The position numbers were made by a program, and so were the translations under genes. The notes beneath the pieces are model-generated. The model saw only the letters and a program-made list of their open reading frames with translations. It was not told where the DNA came from and searched no databases. 64,000 nucleotides of DNA from Nitrincola sp048264025 (lineage in GTDB: Bacteria > Pseudomonadota > Gammaproteobacteria > Pseudomonadales > Balneatricaceae), in NCBI RefSeq assembly GCF_048264025.1, contig NZ_JBLXDN010000006.1:113913-177912 (forward strand), given 5' to 3'. How positions within the stretch are numbered: the first letter of the stretch is position 1; the number at the start of each line of letters is the position of its first letter. This document shows, one piece after another, positions 34,246 to 43,799 of the stretch.

Positions 34246-36159
34246 TTATACTTTGAAACGCCCAACTCTGGCCTGTAACTGATTAGCCAGCTGTGCCAGT
34301 TCATCACTGGCAGCGGCAATATTGCTTGAGCCACTGGAGAGTTGCTCAACGCCACTGCTGATACGCACTAGCGTCTGGCTGACATCATCGGCAACAGCTG
34401 ACTGCTCTTCTGTAGCACTGGCTATTTGCATATTCATATCGTTGATGGTCGCGATAACGCCGGTTATATCCTGAAGTTTATCCGATGCCTGTCCGGCACA
34501 TTCAACCGCCACATGCGCTTTGGAATAGCTGTTTTGCATAACGTCGGATGCATGGCGTGAGGCGTTTTGCAGTTTTTCAATGATATTACGGATCTCTTCC
34601 GTAGACGTCTGAGTGCGAGTGGCCAGGGTTCTAACCTCATCGGCTACCACAGCAAACCCTCGTCCATACTCGCCAGCGCGAGCGGCTTCGATAGCGGCAT
34701 TGAGCGCAAGAAGATTTGTTTGTTCAGCGATACCACGGATTACTGCCAGTACTGTACCAATGGACTCAGTATCTTCCTGCAAACGTTGCATAACCTCTAC
34801 GGCTTTTTGGACTTCTTGAGCGAGTAGTCCTACCTCGTTAGAACTTTTTTGCACGACGGCTTCACCGTCTTTGACTGACTGGTTACACGATTCGGCGGCT
34901 TGTGCTGCTAGGCCTGCATTGCCTGCAACCTGGGTGACTGATGCCGCCATTTGTGTCATCGATGAGGCGGCAAGCGTCGTTTCGTGACTTTGTTGATGAA
35001 CCTGCTGGTTGGTAACCTGGCTAGATGCGGCCAGCTCTTCAGCTGCGGCTCCGAGCTGTATGGATGCATCAGAAACCTGTTTGATCACCAGTTGTACACC
35101 GCCCACGAACTTGTTGAAGCTACGTGCCAGATCTCCTAGCTCATCCTGGCGTTCTTCACTAAGGCGCTGTGTGAGGTCTCCATCTCCAGCGGCAATCTGA
35201 TCCAGCGCAAAACGCGTAGCATTGATGGGTTTAACAATCACGCGTGAGACCAGCGCAATAATAATCACTAAAATAATCAGTGTAATGGAAAAAGCCAGTA
35301 TTAAGGATAAGCGCAGATCCAGTGCCGCCGCCATCACGTGTTTATAGGGTAGCGCAACAGCTAGCGCCCAGCCTGGGGTATTCTCTACAGGGTGATAGGC
35401 AACAATGGATCGCTGTTGGCCATCAAGCTGTAGTTCCGCTATGCCGGTTTCACCTGCAACCATTCGTTTAGACAGAGCTGCGTACTCAGGGAGTTGTGAA
35501 TCCAGAGCGTTGTCTTTCATTCTGCGATCTGTGTCCGGGTGAGCAATGTAAATACCGCGTGAGTCTATCAGCCAGGCACTGGCCTGATCGGTGGAAACCT
35601 CATCAATGAGTTGAGTTAGAGTATCCAGTGTCACAGTGGCAGCGAGTAAACCGATGACTTGTCCCGACGAATTGTATACAGCTTGAGCCATCACAACGAT
35701 GGCATCGCCAGTAGAGCCTGAGACCAGAGGATCGCTGACAAGCGTGGCCTGACTTTTTTCAACGACCAACTTCTGAAAGTAGTCTCGGTTTGCACGATCG
35801 GCAATGTTACCATTGTGGTGGTAGCCGTTACCTTCGAGATCAATAAATAGCATTACCTGGAAGCTATCATCCATTTTTTTGCCAAAATCCTGTATGAACG
35901 CAAAGATGTCATCGGTATTCCCGCTGGTGAGTGTCGCCGTGCTGGCGAGGGTTTGAAGGACAGCCATACGTGAGTTAATCCAGGCGCTGACACCATCGGC
36001 ACTGCTTGATACAACCATGCTTGCCGACTCCTCACCCTGCGCAGCCACTGTACGGCTGGTATGTTGAATAACAACATAGGCGGCCAGGAAAAGACAAATG
36101 GCTAGAGGTAAGCTGGTGAATAAAATGAGCCTTGGAGTCATTTTCAGTCGCTTAAGCAT
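34246..36159 (-). CDS. Methyl-accepting chemotaxis protein with dCACHE sensor
   Basis: 637 residues. First membrane helix about 11-31; periplasmic double-CACHE-type ligand domain about 35-280 (SSADGVSAWINSRMAVLQTLA; AWLIDSRGIYIAHPD); second helix about 284-306; HAMP; then a long cytoplasmic coiled coil with the hairpin tip AEQTNLLALNAAIEAARAGE. It lacks an NWETF-type pentapeptide at the C-terminus (ends ARVGRFKV). Monocistronic; ligand unknown. Confidence 0.93.
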   Translation of the reverse strand: MLKRLKMTPRLILFTSLPLAICLFLAAYVVIQHTSRTVAAQGEESASMVVSSSADGVSAWINSRMAVLQTLASTATLTSGNTDDIFAFIQDFGKKMDDSFQVMLFIDLEGNGYHHNGNIADRANRDYFQKLVVEKSQATLVSDPLVSGSTGDAIVVMAQAVYNSSGQVIGLLAATVTLDTLTQLIDEVSTDQASAWLIDSRGIYIAHPDTDRRMKDNALDSQLPEYAALSKRMVAGETGIAELQLDGQQRSIVAYHPVENTPGWALAVALPYKHVMAAALDLRLSLILAFSITLIILVIIIALVSRVIVKPINATRFALDQIAAGDGDLTQRLSEERQDELGDLARSFNKFVGGVQLVIKQVSDASIQLGAAAEELAASSQVTNQQVHQQSHETTLAASSMTQMAASVTQVAGNAGLAAQAAESCNQSVKDGEAVVQKSSNEVGLLAQEVQKAVEVMQRLQEDTESIGTVLAVIRGIAEQTNLLALNAAIEAARAGEYGRGFAVVADEVRTLATRTQTSTEEIRNIIEKLQNASRHASDVMQNSYSKAHVAVECAGQASDKLQDITGVIATINDMNMQIASATEEQSAVADDVSQTLVRISSGVEQLSSGSSNIAAASDELAQLANQLQARVGRFKV

Positions 36160-36384
36160 GTTGTTCTCCGTTATTTCCAGTGTAGGATGGAATGCTATTC
36201 AACATAGATGTAATGAGGGGTTGTAGATCTATTCTGTGTATATTAGATAATAGTAACCCCATTGTTATTGCGCAATTTTAAAATGCTTGCCCTCGCTTGT
36301 ATTGTCTCGCCTCTGCCAATAACCCGCGACATCAGGTTATAATCACCGGTTTAATCAGACAATCAGCCCTGAGGGTGGTGCCGT

Positions 36385-36501
36385 ATGAAAATTCTCTGGT
36401 CAATGGTGTTTGCCAGCCTGCTACTTTTGAGTGGTTGCGGGCAGAAAGGACCGCTGTATTTGCCGGATCAGCCGGATACGACAACCGAACAGGGCGAATG
36501 A
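36385..36501 (+). CDS. lptM: Small lipoprotein LptM (LppL/YifL)
   Basis: A 38-residue lipoprotein: signal sequence with lipobox LLSG-C at cysteine 18, immediately followed by GQKGPLYLPD, the invariant LptM motif. LptM binds the LptD/LptE outer-membrane LPS translocon and helps its disulfide maturation in E. coli. Always found just before lysA or dapF in this group, as here (8 bp before lysA). A TATAAT at 36338-36343 upstream is a possible -10, with no clear -35. Confidence 0.9.
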   Translation: MKILWSMVFASLLLLSGCGQKGPLYLPDQPDTTTEQGE

Positions 36502-36509
36502 GATAACCG

Positions 36510-37766
36510 ATGGATAGTTTTGAATACCGTAATGGTCGTTTGTTCTGTGAAGAGGTGGCGCTGGAAACTCTGGCGGCTACGCACGGAACCCCCGCGTATG
36601 TATACTCACGTGATGCCATAGAACGTGCTTACCTGGCGTATGCCAACGCGCTACAGGGGCGTGATGCGCTGATTTGTTATGCGGTCAAGGCCAACTCCAA
36701 TATTGCCTTGCTGAATCTGTTGGCTCGCCTGGGTGCAGGTTTTGATATTGTCTCTAGCGGTGAGCTGGAGCGGGTGCTGCGAGCCGGTGGAGAGCCAGGC
36801 AAAATAGTCTTTTCAGGTGTTGGCAAGCAGGCAGATGAAATCCGCCGGGCACTGGAGGTAGGAATTTTCTGCTTCAACATTGAATCCGATGCCGAGCTGG
36901 ACCGTGTCAATGCCGTGGCTTTGGAGACAGGTAAGGTGGCGCGGGTTTCGTTCCGTGTGAATCCGGATGTCGATGCGGGTACTCATCCTTATATATCTAC
37001 CGGACTTAAAGAAAACAAATTTGGCATCGATATCGACCAGGCTGTTGCTGTGTATCGTCGTGCGGCGGCGTTACCGGGTGTGGAAGTTGTTGGTATGGAC
37101 TGCCATATTGGTAGTCAGTTAACCGAAATCAGTCCCTTCCTGGATGCTTTGGATCGCTTGTTACAATTGATCGATCGGTTGCAGGTTGAGGGTATTCATA
37201 TTTCTCATCTGGATCTTGGTGGTGGTTTGGGCGTTTGCTATACCGATGAGACGCCTCCAGCGGCTGACGCATTTATTGCCGCCATGTTGGAGCGCGTGGG
37301 CGATCGGCCATTACAGCTGATATTTGAACCGGGTCGCTCGATTGTCGCCAATGCGGGTGTATTACTGACCCGGGTTGAGTTTCTCAAGCAGACAGGTGAG
37401 AAAAATTTTGCCATTATTGATGCGGCTATGAACGACCTGATCCGCCCCGCGCTTTACAGTGCCTACCAGGAAATCATTCCGCTTAGCCTGCGTGAGCAGG
37501 GGGAGTCCAGACTTTGGGATTTGGTTGGACCTATCTGTGAAACTGGCGATTTTCTGGGTAAAGACCGGGCGTTGAATCTGGAAGCTGGGGATCTGTTGGC
37601 GGTTTGTTCAGCCGGGGCCTATGGTTTTGTGATGGCGTCCAATTACAACAGTCGTCCGCGTCCGGTTGAATTGATGGTTGATGATAATCAGGTGTTTGTC
37701 ATTCGTGAACGGGAAAAAATCAGTGATCTGATGCAGGGCGAACAACTACTGCCCGGCGATTGCTGA
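36510..37766 (+). CDS. lysA: Diaminopimelate decarboxylase LysA
   Basis: PLP enzyme (alanine-racemase-like TIM barrel) that converts meso-diaminopimelate to lysine. 418 residues; the PLP lysine is in CYAVKANSN, then GFDIVSSGELERVL, HLDLGGGLGV, FEPGRSIVANAG and the C-terminal CETGDFLGKDR and GAYGFVMASNYN motifs. Followed by dapF, so the last two lysine/peptidoglycan steps are adjacent. Confidence 0.97.
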   Translation: MDSFEYRNGRLFCEEVALETLAATHGTPAYVYSRDAIERAYLAYANALQGRDALICYAVKANSNIALLNLLARLGAGFDIVSSGELERVLRAGGEPGKIVFSGVGKQADEIRRALEVGIFCFNIESDAELDRVNAVALETGKVARVSFRVNPDVDAGTHPYISTGLKENKFGIDIDQAVAVYRRAAALPGVEVVGMDCHIGSQLTEISPFLDALDRLLQLIDRLQVEGIHISHLDLGGGLGVCYTDETPPAADAFIAAMLERVGDRPLQLIFEPGRSIVANAGVLLTRVEFLKQTGEKNFAIIDAAMNDLIRPALYSAYQEIIPLSLREQGESRLWDLVGPICETGDFLGKDRALNLEAGDLLAVCSAGAYGFVMASNYNSRPRPVELMVDDNQVFVIREREKISDLMQGEQLLPGDC

Positions 37767-37778
37767 GCGGAGAAATAC

Positions 37779-38609
37779 ATGCTGGTAAGATTTAGTAAAA
37801 TGCATGGTCTGGGGAATGACTTCATGGTGATTGATGCCGTGGCACAGCGTGTCCGCCTCAATGCCGATACTGTCAAGCGCTTGGCAGACCGGCACACAGG
37901 TGTAGGCTTTGACCAGTTGTTGCTGGTGGAACCGCCGACACGTCCGGATATGGATTTTCGTTACCGTATTTATAATGCTGATGGTTCAGAGGTAGAGCAT
38001 TGTGGTAATGGTGCCCGCTGTTTTGCCCGTTTTGTGCGTGAACGTCGCCTGACGGTTAAAAATCAGATACGTGTTGAAACCGCCAAAGGCAGTGCCTTGT
38101 TGACCCTGTTGCCTGATCGTCAGGTTGAAGTGAATATGGGTGAGCCGGTTTTGCAGCCGGTCGAGATCCCCTTTGCGGCGGAGCAGGAAGCTGCTATCTA
38201 TCGGTTGGATGTCGAAGGGCAATACCATGATGTCTCGGCGGTATCTATGGGGAATCCGCACTGTGTATTGCTGGTCAATGATGTAGCTCAGGCGCCGGTT
38301 AAACAATTGGGTCGCTTGATTGAACGTCATGCGCGTTTTCCGCAGCGGGTCAATGTGGGCTTCATGCAGGTGGTATCGCGTTCTCAGATTCATTTACGTG
38401 TATTTGAACGGGGTGCGGGTGAAACTCAGGCCTGTGGAACCGGTGCCTGTGCGGCTGTCGTGGCTGGGCGGCTTCGTGGTTTGCTGGATGAGCAGGTCGA
38501 TGTGCATCTGACTGGTGGTAAATTGCAGATCAGTTGGAAAGGAAAGGGCCACCCGGTGTTGATGACTGGGCCGGCAACAACAGTATATGAAGGGCAGATC
38601 TACTTATGA
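37779..38609 (+). CDS. dapF: Diaminopimelate epimerase DapF
   Basis: 276 residues. Converts LL- to meso-diaminopimelate using a two-cysteine mechanism: first cysteine in EHCGNGARCFARF, second in ETQACGTGACAA. N-terminal MHGLGNDFMVID is typical. Stop overlaps the DUF484 start by ATGA. Confidence 0.97.
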   Translation: MLVRFSKMHGLGNDFMVIDAVAQRVRLNADTVKRLADRHTGVGFDQLLLVEPPTRPDMDFRYRIYNADGSEVEHCGNGARCFARFVRERRLTVKNQIRVETAKGSALLTLLPDRQVEVNMGEPVLQPVEIPFAAEQEAAIYRLDVEGQYHDVSAVSMGNPHCVLLVNDVAQAPVKQLGRLIERHARFPQRVNVGFMQVVSRSQIHLRVFERGAGETQACGTGACAAVVAGRLRGLLDEQVDVHLTGGKLQISWKGKGHPVLMTGPATTVYEGQIYL

Positions 38610-39322
38610 CGCAGCAAGCAACTGATAAACAGATTGTGACGGATGTACCGGCTGATTCGATCAGCGCTGTGCAGGTTGCTGACTACCTGGCTAGCCACCC
38701 TGATTTTTTTGACCAGCATGCCTGGTTGCTGGAGAAACTCTATGTGCCGCATCAGCGTGGTACAACGGTGTCATTGGTTGAACGGCAGACCTCCTTGCTG
38801 CGTGAGCGCAATCAATTGCTGCACGGGCACCTTTCAGAACTAATTGAGATCGCCCGTCATAACGATGTACAGTTCGACAAAACCAAGCGCATGGTGTTGT
38901 CGCTGCTGGAAGCCCAGACGCTTGATGATGTTGCCATAGCCATCGAAGAAAGCCTGTGCCAGGATTTTTATGGTGACGATGCGCGTCTGATTTTATTCAG
39001 CGATGTCACTTTTGATGTCAACAGTCTCCGTATTTTGACTAAGTCTGATTGTAGTATTGTGCAGCCGTTGATTGAAACCAGCTTGCCCAGTTGTGGCCAA
39101 CTGAGCGAAGCGATGAATCGTTTTCTGTTCCAGGACAGTGCAGCTCGTATTCAGTCAGCTGCCGTAGTGCCTTTGGTCAAGGGTGAAACACTTGGACTGC
39201 TGGCAATCGGCAGCTTTGATCCGGATTACTTTCAGAGCAGCCAGGGCACGTTGTTTCTCAGCTATGTCGGCGAAGTGCTAAGTCGAATTGTCACCCATAT
39301 TCTGCATCAACCACGTATCTGA
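38606..39322 (+). CDS. DUF484 family protein
   Basis: 238 residues, GAF-like fold; the family (E. coli YigA) lies between dapF and xerC in gammaproteobacteria. VADYLASHPDFFDQHAWLLEKLYVPH at the start and the GAF-like middle (AAVVPLVKGETLGLLAIGS) are characteristic. Function is not established; the fixed position suggests a link to XerC. Confidence 0.9.
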   Translation: MTQQATDKQIVTDVPADSISAVQVADYLASHPDFFDQHAWLLEKLYVPHQRGTTVSLVERQTSLLRERNQLLHGHLSELIEIARHNDVQFDKTKRMVLSLLEAQTLDDVAIAIEESLCQDFYGDDARLILFSDVTFDVNSLRILTKSDCSIVQPLIETSLPSCGQLSEAMNRFLFQDSAARIQSAAVVPLVKGETLGLLAIGSFDPDYFQSSQGTLFLSYVGEVLSRIVTHILHQPRI

Positions 39323-39323
39323 T

Positions 39324-40238
39324 ATGACGCCTCAACCTGCCGAACAGCAATGGATTGAGGCGTTTATGCGTTACTTGCAAGGTGAAAGGCAGTTGTCTTC
39401 ACATACCTTGCAACACTATGGTCGTGATCTGCAGCGTTTGTCAGAACAGCTTGAATTACTGCAATTGGGTAGTTGGTCGGCGTTGACAGAAAAAAAGCTG
39501 CGCCAAGCGATTGCTATGTTGCATGGTAATGGCCTGTCAGGCCGAAGCCTGCATCGCCTGCTATCGGCAACACGCACCTTTTATCGTTTCCTGAACCGTG
39601 AAGGCTGGATGGACAGTAATCCAGCCCTGGCGGTACAGGCTCCTAAAGCGGGGCGCCGACTGCCAAGTACGCTTGATCCTGAGCAAATGCAGCAGTTGCT
39701 CAGCCCTCCGAATGACCAGCCGATTACCCGGCGTGATTTTGCCATGATGGAACTGATTTATTCGTCTGGATTGCGTGTTTCAGAATTGGTGGAATTAGAG
39801 CTCCAGGCGCTGGATTTATCCGATGCAACGCTACGGGTAACCGGTAAGGGGCGTAAAACACGGGTGCTGCCGATTGGTCGGCTAGCGATTCAGGCCTTGC
39901 AGCACTGGTTGCCGATACGCCAGTTATGGAACCGTCGTGGTGCGGCCGCCTTATTTATCAGTCAGCGGGGTACGCCCCTGACTACCCGAGCGGTAGAGTT
40001 AAGGTTGGCTTACTGGGGTGAGTATATGGGCACTCAGGGTCGGGTATATCCGCATCGCCTGCGCCACAGTTTTGCCAGCCATATGCTGGAGTCCAGCCAG
40101 GACCTTCGCGCCGTCCAGGAGTTGCTGGGCCACACGGATATCAGTACTACACAAATTTACACCCATCTTGATTTTCAGCATCTGATGCAGGTGTACGAGC
40201 AAGCCCATCCACGTGCCAGGAGAAAACCTCGTGATTAA
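39324..40238 (+). CDS. xerC: Site-specific tyrosine recombinase XerC
   Basis: 304 residues from the ATG at 39324, one base after the DUF484 stop. Resolves chromosome dimers at dif with XerD. SAM-like N-terminal domain (about 1-100), then the catalytic core with Arg in SSGLRVSELVEL, Lys in TGKGRKTRVLP, HRLRHSFASHML, LLGHTDISTTQIYTH. XerC is chosen over XerD from its dapF-DUF484 neighbours. No integron or element features nearby. Confidence 0.95.
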   Translation: MTPQPAEQQWIEAFMRYLQGERQLSSHTLQHYGRDLQRLSEQLELLQLGSWSALTEKKLRQAIAMLHGNGLSGRSLHRLLSATRTFYRFLNREGWMDSNPALAVQAPKAGRRLPSTLDPEQMQQLLSPPNDQPITRRDFAMMELIYSSGLRVSELVELELQALDLSDATLRVTGKGRKTRVLPIGRLAIQALQHWLPIRQLWNRRGAAALFISQRGTPLTTRAVELRLAYWGEYMGTQGRVYPHRLRHSFASHMLESSQDLRAVQELLGHTDISTTQIYTHLDFQHLMQVYEQAHPRARRKPRD

Positions 40239-40965
40239 AGCGATCACTTTTGATCTGGATGATACCCTCTGGGCAGTAGATCCGGTAATACAGCATGCCA
40301 ACCGAACACTGTGGGATTGGCTACATACTCATACTCCACTCTTGACGCAGCGCTATGTGTTGGCTGACCTGAACGAAGGGTCTGAGTTGCGCGCCGGGTT
40401 GTTGCAACGCCACCCTGAAATTGCACACAGTGTGACTCAAATTCGACTTAAATTACTCGAAGAATGTCTGACGCATTGTGGCTACACGACGGCGGAGGCG
40501 GTTGAGTTGGCATGGAGTGCCTTCGAAGCCTTTATTGAAGCCCGCCATGAGGTGGAGTTTTTCGCTCACGCACGTAGCATGCTGGAAAATCTGCACCAGC
40601 AGGGCTACCGATTAGGTGCCTTGAGTAATGGCAATGCAGAAGTCAGCCGTACCGGGCTGGCGGATCTATTCGATTTTCAGTTCAATGCTGATCATGTTGG
40701 TCAGGCCAAGCCTCATCCGTTGATGTTTGAGACAGCCCTGAGACATGGTGGGTTGGATGCACAGCAGGTTATTCATGTCGGTGATCACCCAGTGAATGAT
40801 GTGCAGGCGGCTCAGCAACTGCGTATCTGGACAATCTGGGTAAACCTGGAGGTGAGCGCCTGGCCGGGCGGTCAGCCTGCGGACGTTGAGGTGACCAGTC
40901 TTGAACATATTCCAGCTGCCGTTGAAGCCATTCGTGCCAAAGCGGCCAAACAGCTGTGTTTATAA
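40231..40965 (+). CDS. HAD-family phosphatase (YigB-like)
   Basis: 244 residues from GTG 40231, which has AGGAG 8 bp upstream and overlaps xerC by 8 bp; the earlier GTG at 40213 has none. HAD motifs: FDLDDTLW (I), LSNGN (II), K in QAKPHPLMFE and GDHPVNDV (IV). Position after xerC matches E. coli YigB, a phosphatase acting on the flavin precursor ARPP. Substrate here is inferred only. Confidence 0.9.
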   Translation: MIKAITFDLDDTLWAVDPVIQHANRTLWDWLHTHTPLLTQRYVLADLNEGSELRAGLLQRHPEIAHSVTQIRLKLLEECLTHCGYTTAEAVELAWSAFEAFIEARHEVEFFAHARSMLENLHQQGYRLGALSNGNAEVSRTGLADLFDFQFNADHVGQAKPHPLMFETALRHGGLDAQQVIHVGDHPVNDVQAAQQLRIWTIWVNLEVSAWPGGQPADVEVTSLEHIPAAVEAIRAKAAKQLCL

Positions 40966-40973
40966 AGTGCTAG

Positions 40974-42125
40974 TCAGAGAAACAAACCGAGTAGATCGTT
41001 CAGAAATAAGCGCCCCTGTTGGGTGGGGCGCAAGATATGTGTATCCCTTTCTAACAGACCCACTTCACGGGCTTTGCTAAGCTGAGGTGTGATCAAGGCG
41101 AGCGGTAACCCCGTCCGTGCACTGAAAAGCTCACTGGCTACCCCGTCAGACAGGCGTAGCGCATTGAGCATAAACTCAAAGCTCAGCTCGTCGGTTGGAA
41201 TGTGTTCGCGCCCTGCGGTTTTGTTCAATGAGGCTAGATAGGCTTTAGGTTGGCGCAGTTTATGATGGCGCTCAAACTCTAAGGCGCTGTTACCTGCCTG
41301 TTGACTGGTTTTACCATGGGCCCCGGCCCCTATACCCAGATAATCACCGAACTGCCAGTAGTTCAGGTTATGTTGGCTGAAGCGCTCGTTTCTGGCATAG
41401 GCCGAGATTTCATACTGCCGAAAACCCGCCTGATCCAATAATTCCTGCCCCTGTTCCTGGATATCCCATAAGGCCTCATCTACCGGCAGGGTAGGCGGCC
41501 TGGCATGAAACTCTGTGTTTGGCTCCAGGGTTAACTGGTACCAGGATAGATGATCCGGGGACAGATCTATCGCCTGTTGCAGGTCGGCCAGTGCCTCAGC
41601 CGTGAGTTGACCCGGCAAGCCATGCATCAGATCCAGATTCAGTCTGTCAAAAATACGGCGAGCACTGCGAGCAGCCGTGAGCGCATTGTCGGCGTTATGA
41701 ATACGGCCTAGCGATTGCAGGTGAGTGTCATTGAAACTTTGGATGCCAAGTGACAGGCGGTTGACCCCTGCGTGACGAAAGCCCTCGAAACGCTGTTGTT
41801 CAAAGGTACCGGGATTGGCTTCCAGGGTCACTTCGGTGTTTGCGCCAATACCCCATTGCCGGTCTACCTCAGCCAGAATCTGGCCTATGGCCTCGGCGCT
41901 GAACAAGCTGGGAGTACCGCCACCGATAAAGATGGAGTGTAGCGGTCGCGGTGTTTGCAGGCGTTCGAGTTCAGCGCTCAAGTCCTGAGACAGCGCCTGG
42001 ATATAGTCTTGTTCCGGTAATCCATCCGGCTTGGCATGCGAGTTGAAGTCGCAATAAGGGCACTTACGCACACACCAGGGAATATGGACATACAGCGATA
42101 ATGGGGGCAGAGCCGCTGGGGTCAT
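40974..42125 (-). CDS. hemW: Heme chaperone HemW (radical SAM)
   Basis: 383 residues from the ATG at 42125, which overlaps the rdgB stop by ATGA. A longer reading to 42227 is an artefact inside rdgB. SAM-cluster motif PWCVRKCPYCDF (CX3CX2C), GGGTPSL and a C-terminal HemW domain (NYWQFGDYLGIGAGAHGK). HemW was long mis-annotated as coproporphyrinogen oxidase; it carries heme to target proteins. Confidence 0.93.
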   Translation of the reverse strand: MTPAALPPLSLYVHIPWCVRKCPYCDFNSHAKPDGLPEQDYIQALSQDLSAELERLQTPRPLHSIFIGGGTPSLFSAEAIGQILAEVDRQWGIGANTEVTLEANPGTFEQQRFEGFRHAGVNRLSLGIQSFNDTHLQSLGRIHNADNALTAARSARRIFDRLNLDLMHGLPGQLTAEALADLQQAIDLSPDHLSWYQLTLEPNTEFHARPPTLPVDEALWDIQEQGQELLDQAGFRQYEISAYARNERFSQHNLNYWQFGDYLGIGAGAHGKTSQQAGNSALEFERHHKLRQPKAYLASLNKTAGREHIPTDELSFEFMLNALRLSDGVASELFSARTGLPLALITPQLSKAREVGLLERDTHILRPTQQGRLFLNDLLGLFL

Positions 42126-42730
42126 ACCGGTAACAAACTGTGCAGGCGCTGAAAGAACTCTCGCATGGCTTTGCCACGATGCGAATGCTGTTGCTTTTCG
42201 GCTGGACTCAGCTGTGCCACTGAGCATTGCAGCGCAGGAATGTAGAATACCGGATCATAACCAAAACCACCCTCTCCGCGTCGCTCGGTCAATATCCGAC
42301 CTTCCCAACTGGCCTGACAGATCAGCGGAGTAGGGTCCAGTGCATGGCGCATATACACCAATACACATTGGTAGCGTCCACGACGTTCAGCTTCAGGTTT
42401 GTCAGCCAAGGCCTGCAGCAACTTATCGATATTGGCTTCGTCACCAGCACCAACACCCGCATAACGGGCGGAGTAGATCCCCGGAGCGCCATTGAGTGCA
42501 TCGACTTCCAGCCCTGAGTCATCCGAGAGGGCGGCTAGTCCGGTGGATTCGCAGGCATGCCGAGCCTTGAGAATGGCGTTTTCCACAAAGGTCAGCCCGG
42601 TTTCTTCCGCTTCGCTGACATTGAAGGCTGATTGTGGCAAGACTTCTATGTGTTTTTCAGCCAGCATCTGGCTGAATTCACGTAACTTTCCAGCGTTACC
42701 GCTGGCTAATACAAATTGCTGTTTACTCAA
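42122..42730 (-). CDS. rdgB: XTP/dITP diphosphatase RdgB
   Basis: 202 residues. Hydrolyses non-canonical purine nucleotides such as dITP and XTP. ASGNAGKLREFSQML, SDDSGLEVDALNGAPGIYSARYAG and FGYDPVFY are family motifs. Start is a TTG at 42730, 3 bp after the DUF4426 stop; no ATG is in frame nearby. Confidence 0.95.
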   Translation of the reverse strand: MSKQQFVLASGNAGKLREFSQMLAEKHIEVLPQSAFNVSEAEETGLTFVENAILKARHACESTGLAALSDDSGLEVDALNGAPGIYSARYAGVGAGDEANIDKLLQALADKPEAERRGRYQCVLVYMRHALDPTPLICQASWEGRILTERRGEGGFGYDPVFYIPALQCSVAQLSPAEKQQHSHRGKAMREFFQRLHSLLPV

Positions 42731-42733
42731 AGC

Positions 42734-43183
42734 TCAATCCACGTAAAAAGTTTGCTGGAATTCAATTTGATAGGCCGGACGTGAGGCGTCTGGCTGAACT
42801 TGCAGTTGAATGGTCAGCAGGTCTTCATTGGTAAACTGAAAGCTACCGATGGAATAAATGGCTTCAGTTTCGATAATTTCCTGGAACTCAATACGTTGAG
42901 TTTGTTGAACTATGTTACGCGACACCCCGGTTACTTGTGCGCTGGCTGGACGGGTGCTGCCGTCTGGCTGCTTTTCAAGCACGGCAATGTTGATCAGACC
43001 GCGGTTGCCACTGCGTGTGAGTCCATAGCTGGAGGCCACTTCGGCGGGGATCAAGGTGGAATTAAACGCATTGTAATGGATTTCATAATGCTCATCGCTG
43101 AACATCTGTTCGGCCTGTAGATTACTGCTCAGGGTGAACGACAGCAAAGCGGCCAGCATCAGAGGGCTGTATCGAGTCAACAT
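42734..43183 (-). CDS. DUF4426 exported protein
   Basis: 149 residues with a signal peptide (LMLAALLSFTLSSNLQA-EQ) and a single beta-rich domain (HYEIHYNAFNSTLIPAEVASSYGL). DUF4426 proteins lie between metW and rdgB in Pseudomonas and relatives; function unknown, periplasmic location inferred. Confidence 0.87.
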   Translation of the reverse strand: MLTRYSPLMLAALLSFTLSSNLQAEQMFSDEHYEIHYNAFNSTLIPAEVASSYGLTRSGNRGLINIAVLEKQPDGSTRPASAQVTGVSRNIVQQTQRIEFQEIIETEAIYSIGSFQFTNEDLLTIQLQVQPDASRPAYQIEFQQTFYVD

Positions 43184-43208
43184 GGTGGTGTCTTCCTGTT
43201 ATATAGGT

Positions 43209-43799
43209 TCAGCGGGTGATACGGTAAATGGCGATCTCGCCGAGCATGTTGGGCCATAAACGTATCCACCAGCGGTGTTTGTGCTCATGATCTATCACTG
43301 TACGGTCCACTATGTAGATATTACGCTCGACACAGAGTTCCTCAAAATCCTTAAATGTGAAGAAGTGGATGTTGGGGGTATTGTACCAAGTGTAGGACAG
43401 AAACTTGGACACAGGCATACGTCCCTTCAGCGCCAGATAGCCACGTGCGCGCCAGTGAGCAAAGTTAGGGAAGGTCACAATGCACTCCTTGCCGATCCGC
43501 AGCATCTCTTCAACGATTTGATCCGGACGGTGCATGGTTTGTAGAGCATGACTCATGACGACAGTGTCGAAACTGTTGCTACGAATACCACTGAGGCCGT
43601 TGTCTATGTCTTTTTCAATCACATTGACGCCTTTTTCGATACAGGCGGTGATGTTGTCCGGATGAATTTCAATACCATAGCCGCTGACCTGTTTTTCCTT
43701 GATCAGATGCGCCAGCAATTCACCTTCACCACAGCCCAGGTCGATAACGCGAGAGCCGGGCTTGATCCACTCACGAATGATTTCCAGATCAGCACGCAT
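43209..43799 (-). CDS. metW: Methionine biosynthesis protein MetW
   Basis: 196 residues from ATG 43799 (MRADLEIIREWI), overlapping metX by 11 bp. Methyltransferase-like fold with RVIDLGCGEGELL; needed with MetX for acylhomoserine formation in Pseudomonas and relatives. Order metX-metW is the standard one. Confidence 0.93.
   Translation of the reverse strand: MRADLEIIREWIKPGSRVIDLGCGEGELLAHLIKEKQVSGYGIEIHPDNITACIEKGVNVIEKDIDNGLSGIRSNSFDTVVMSHALQTMHRPDQIVEEMLRIGKECIVTFPNFAHWRARGYLALKGRMPVSKFLSYTWYNTPNIHFFTFKDFEELCVERNIYIVDRTVIDHEHKHRWWIRLWPNMLGEIAIYRITR

Noticed and set aside
39324..40238. XerC considered as an integrase of a mobile element.
   Set aside because: The lptM-lysA-dapF-DUF484-xerC order is the conserved chromosomal one, and no attachment sites or phage genes are near.
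40974..42125. HemW considered as HemN coproporphyrinogen dehydrogenase.
   Set aside because: Length (383), the C-terminal domain and location beside rdgB fit HemW.
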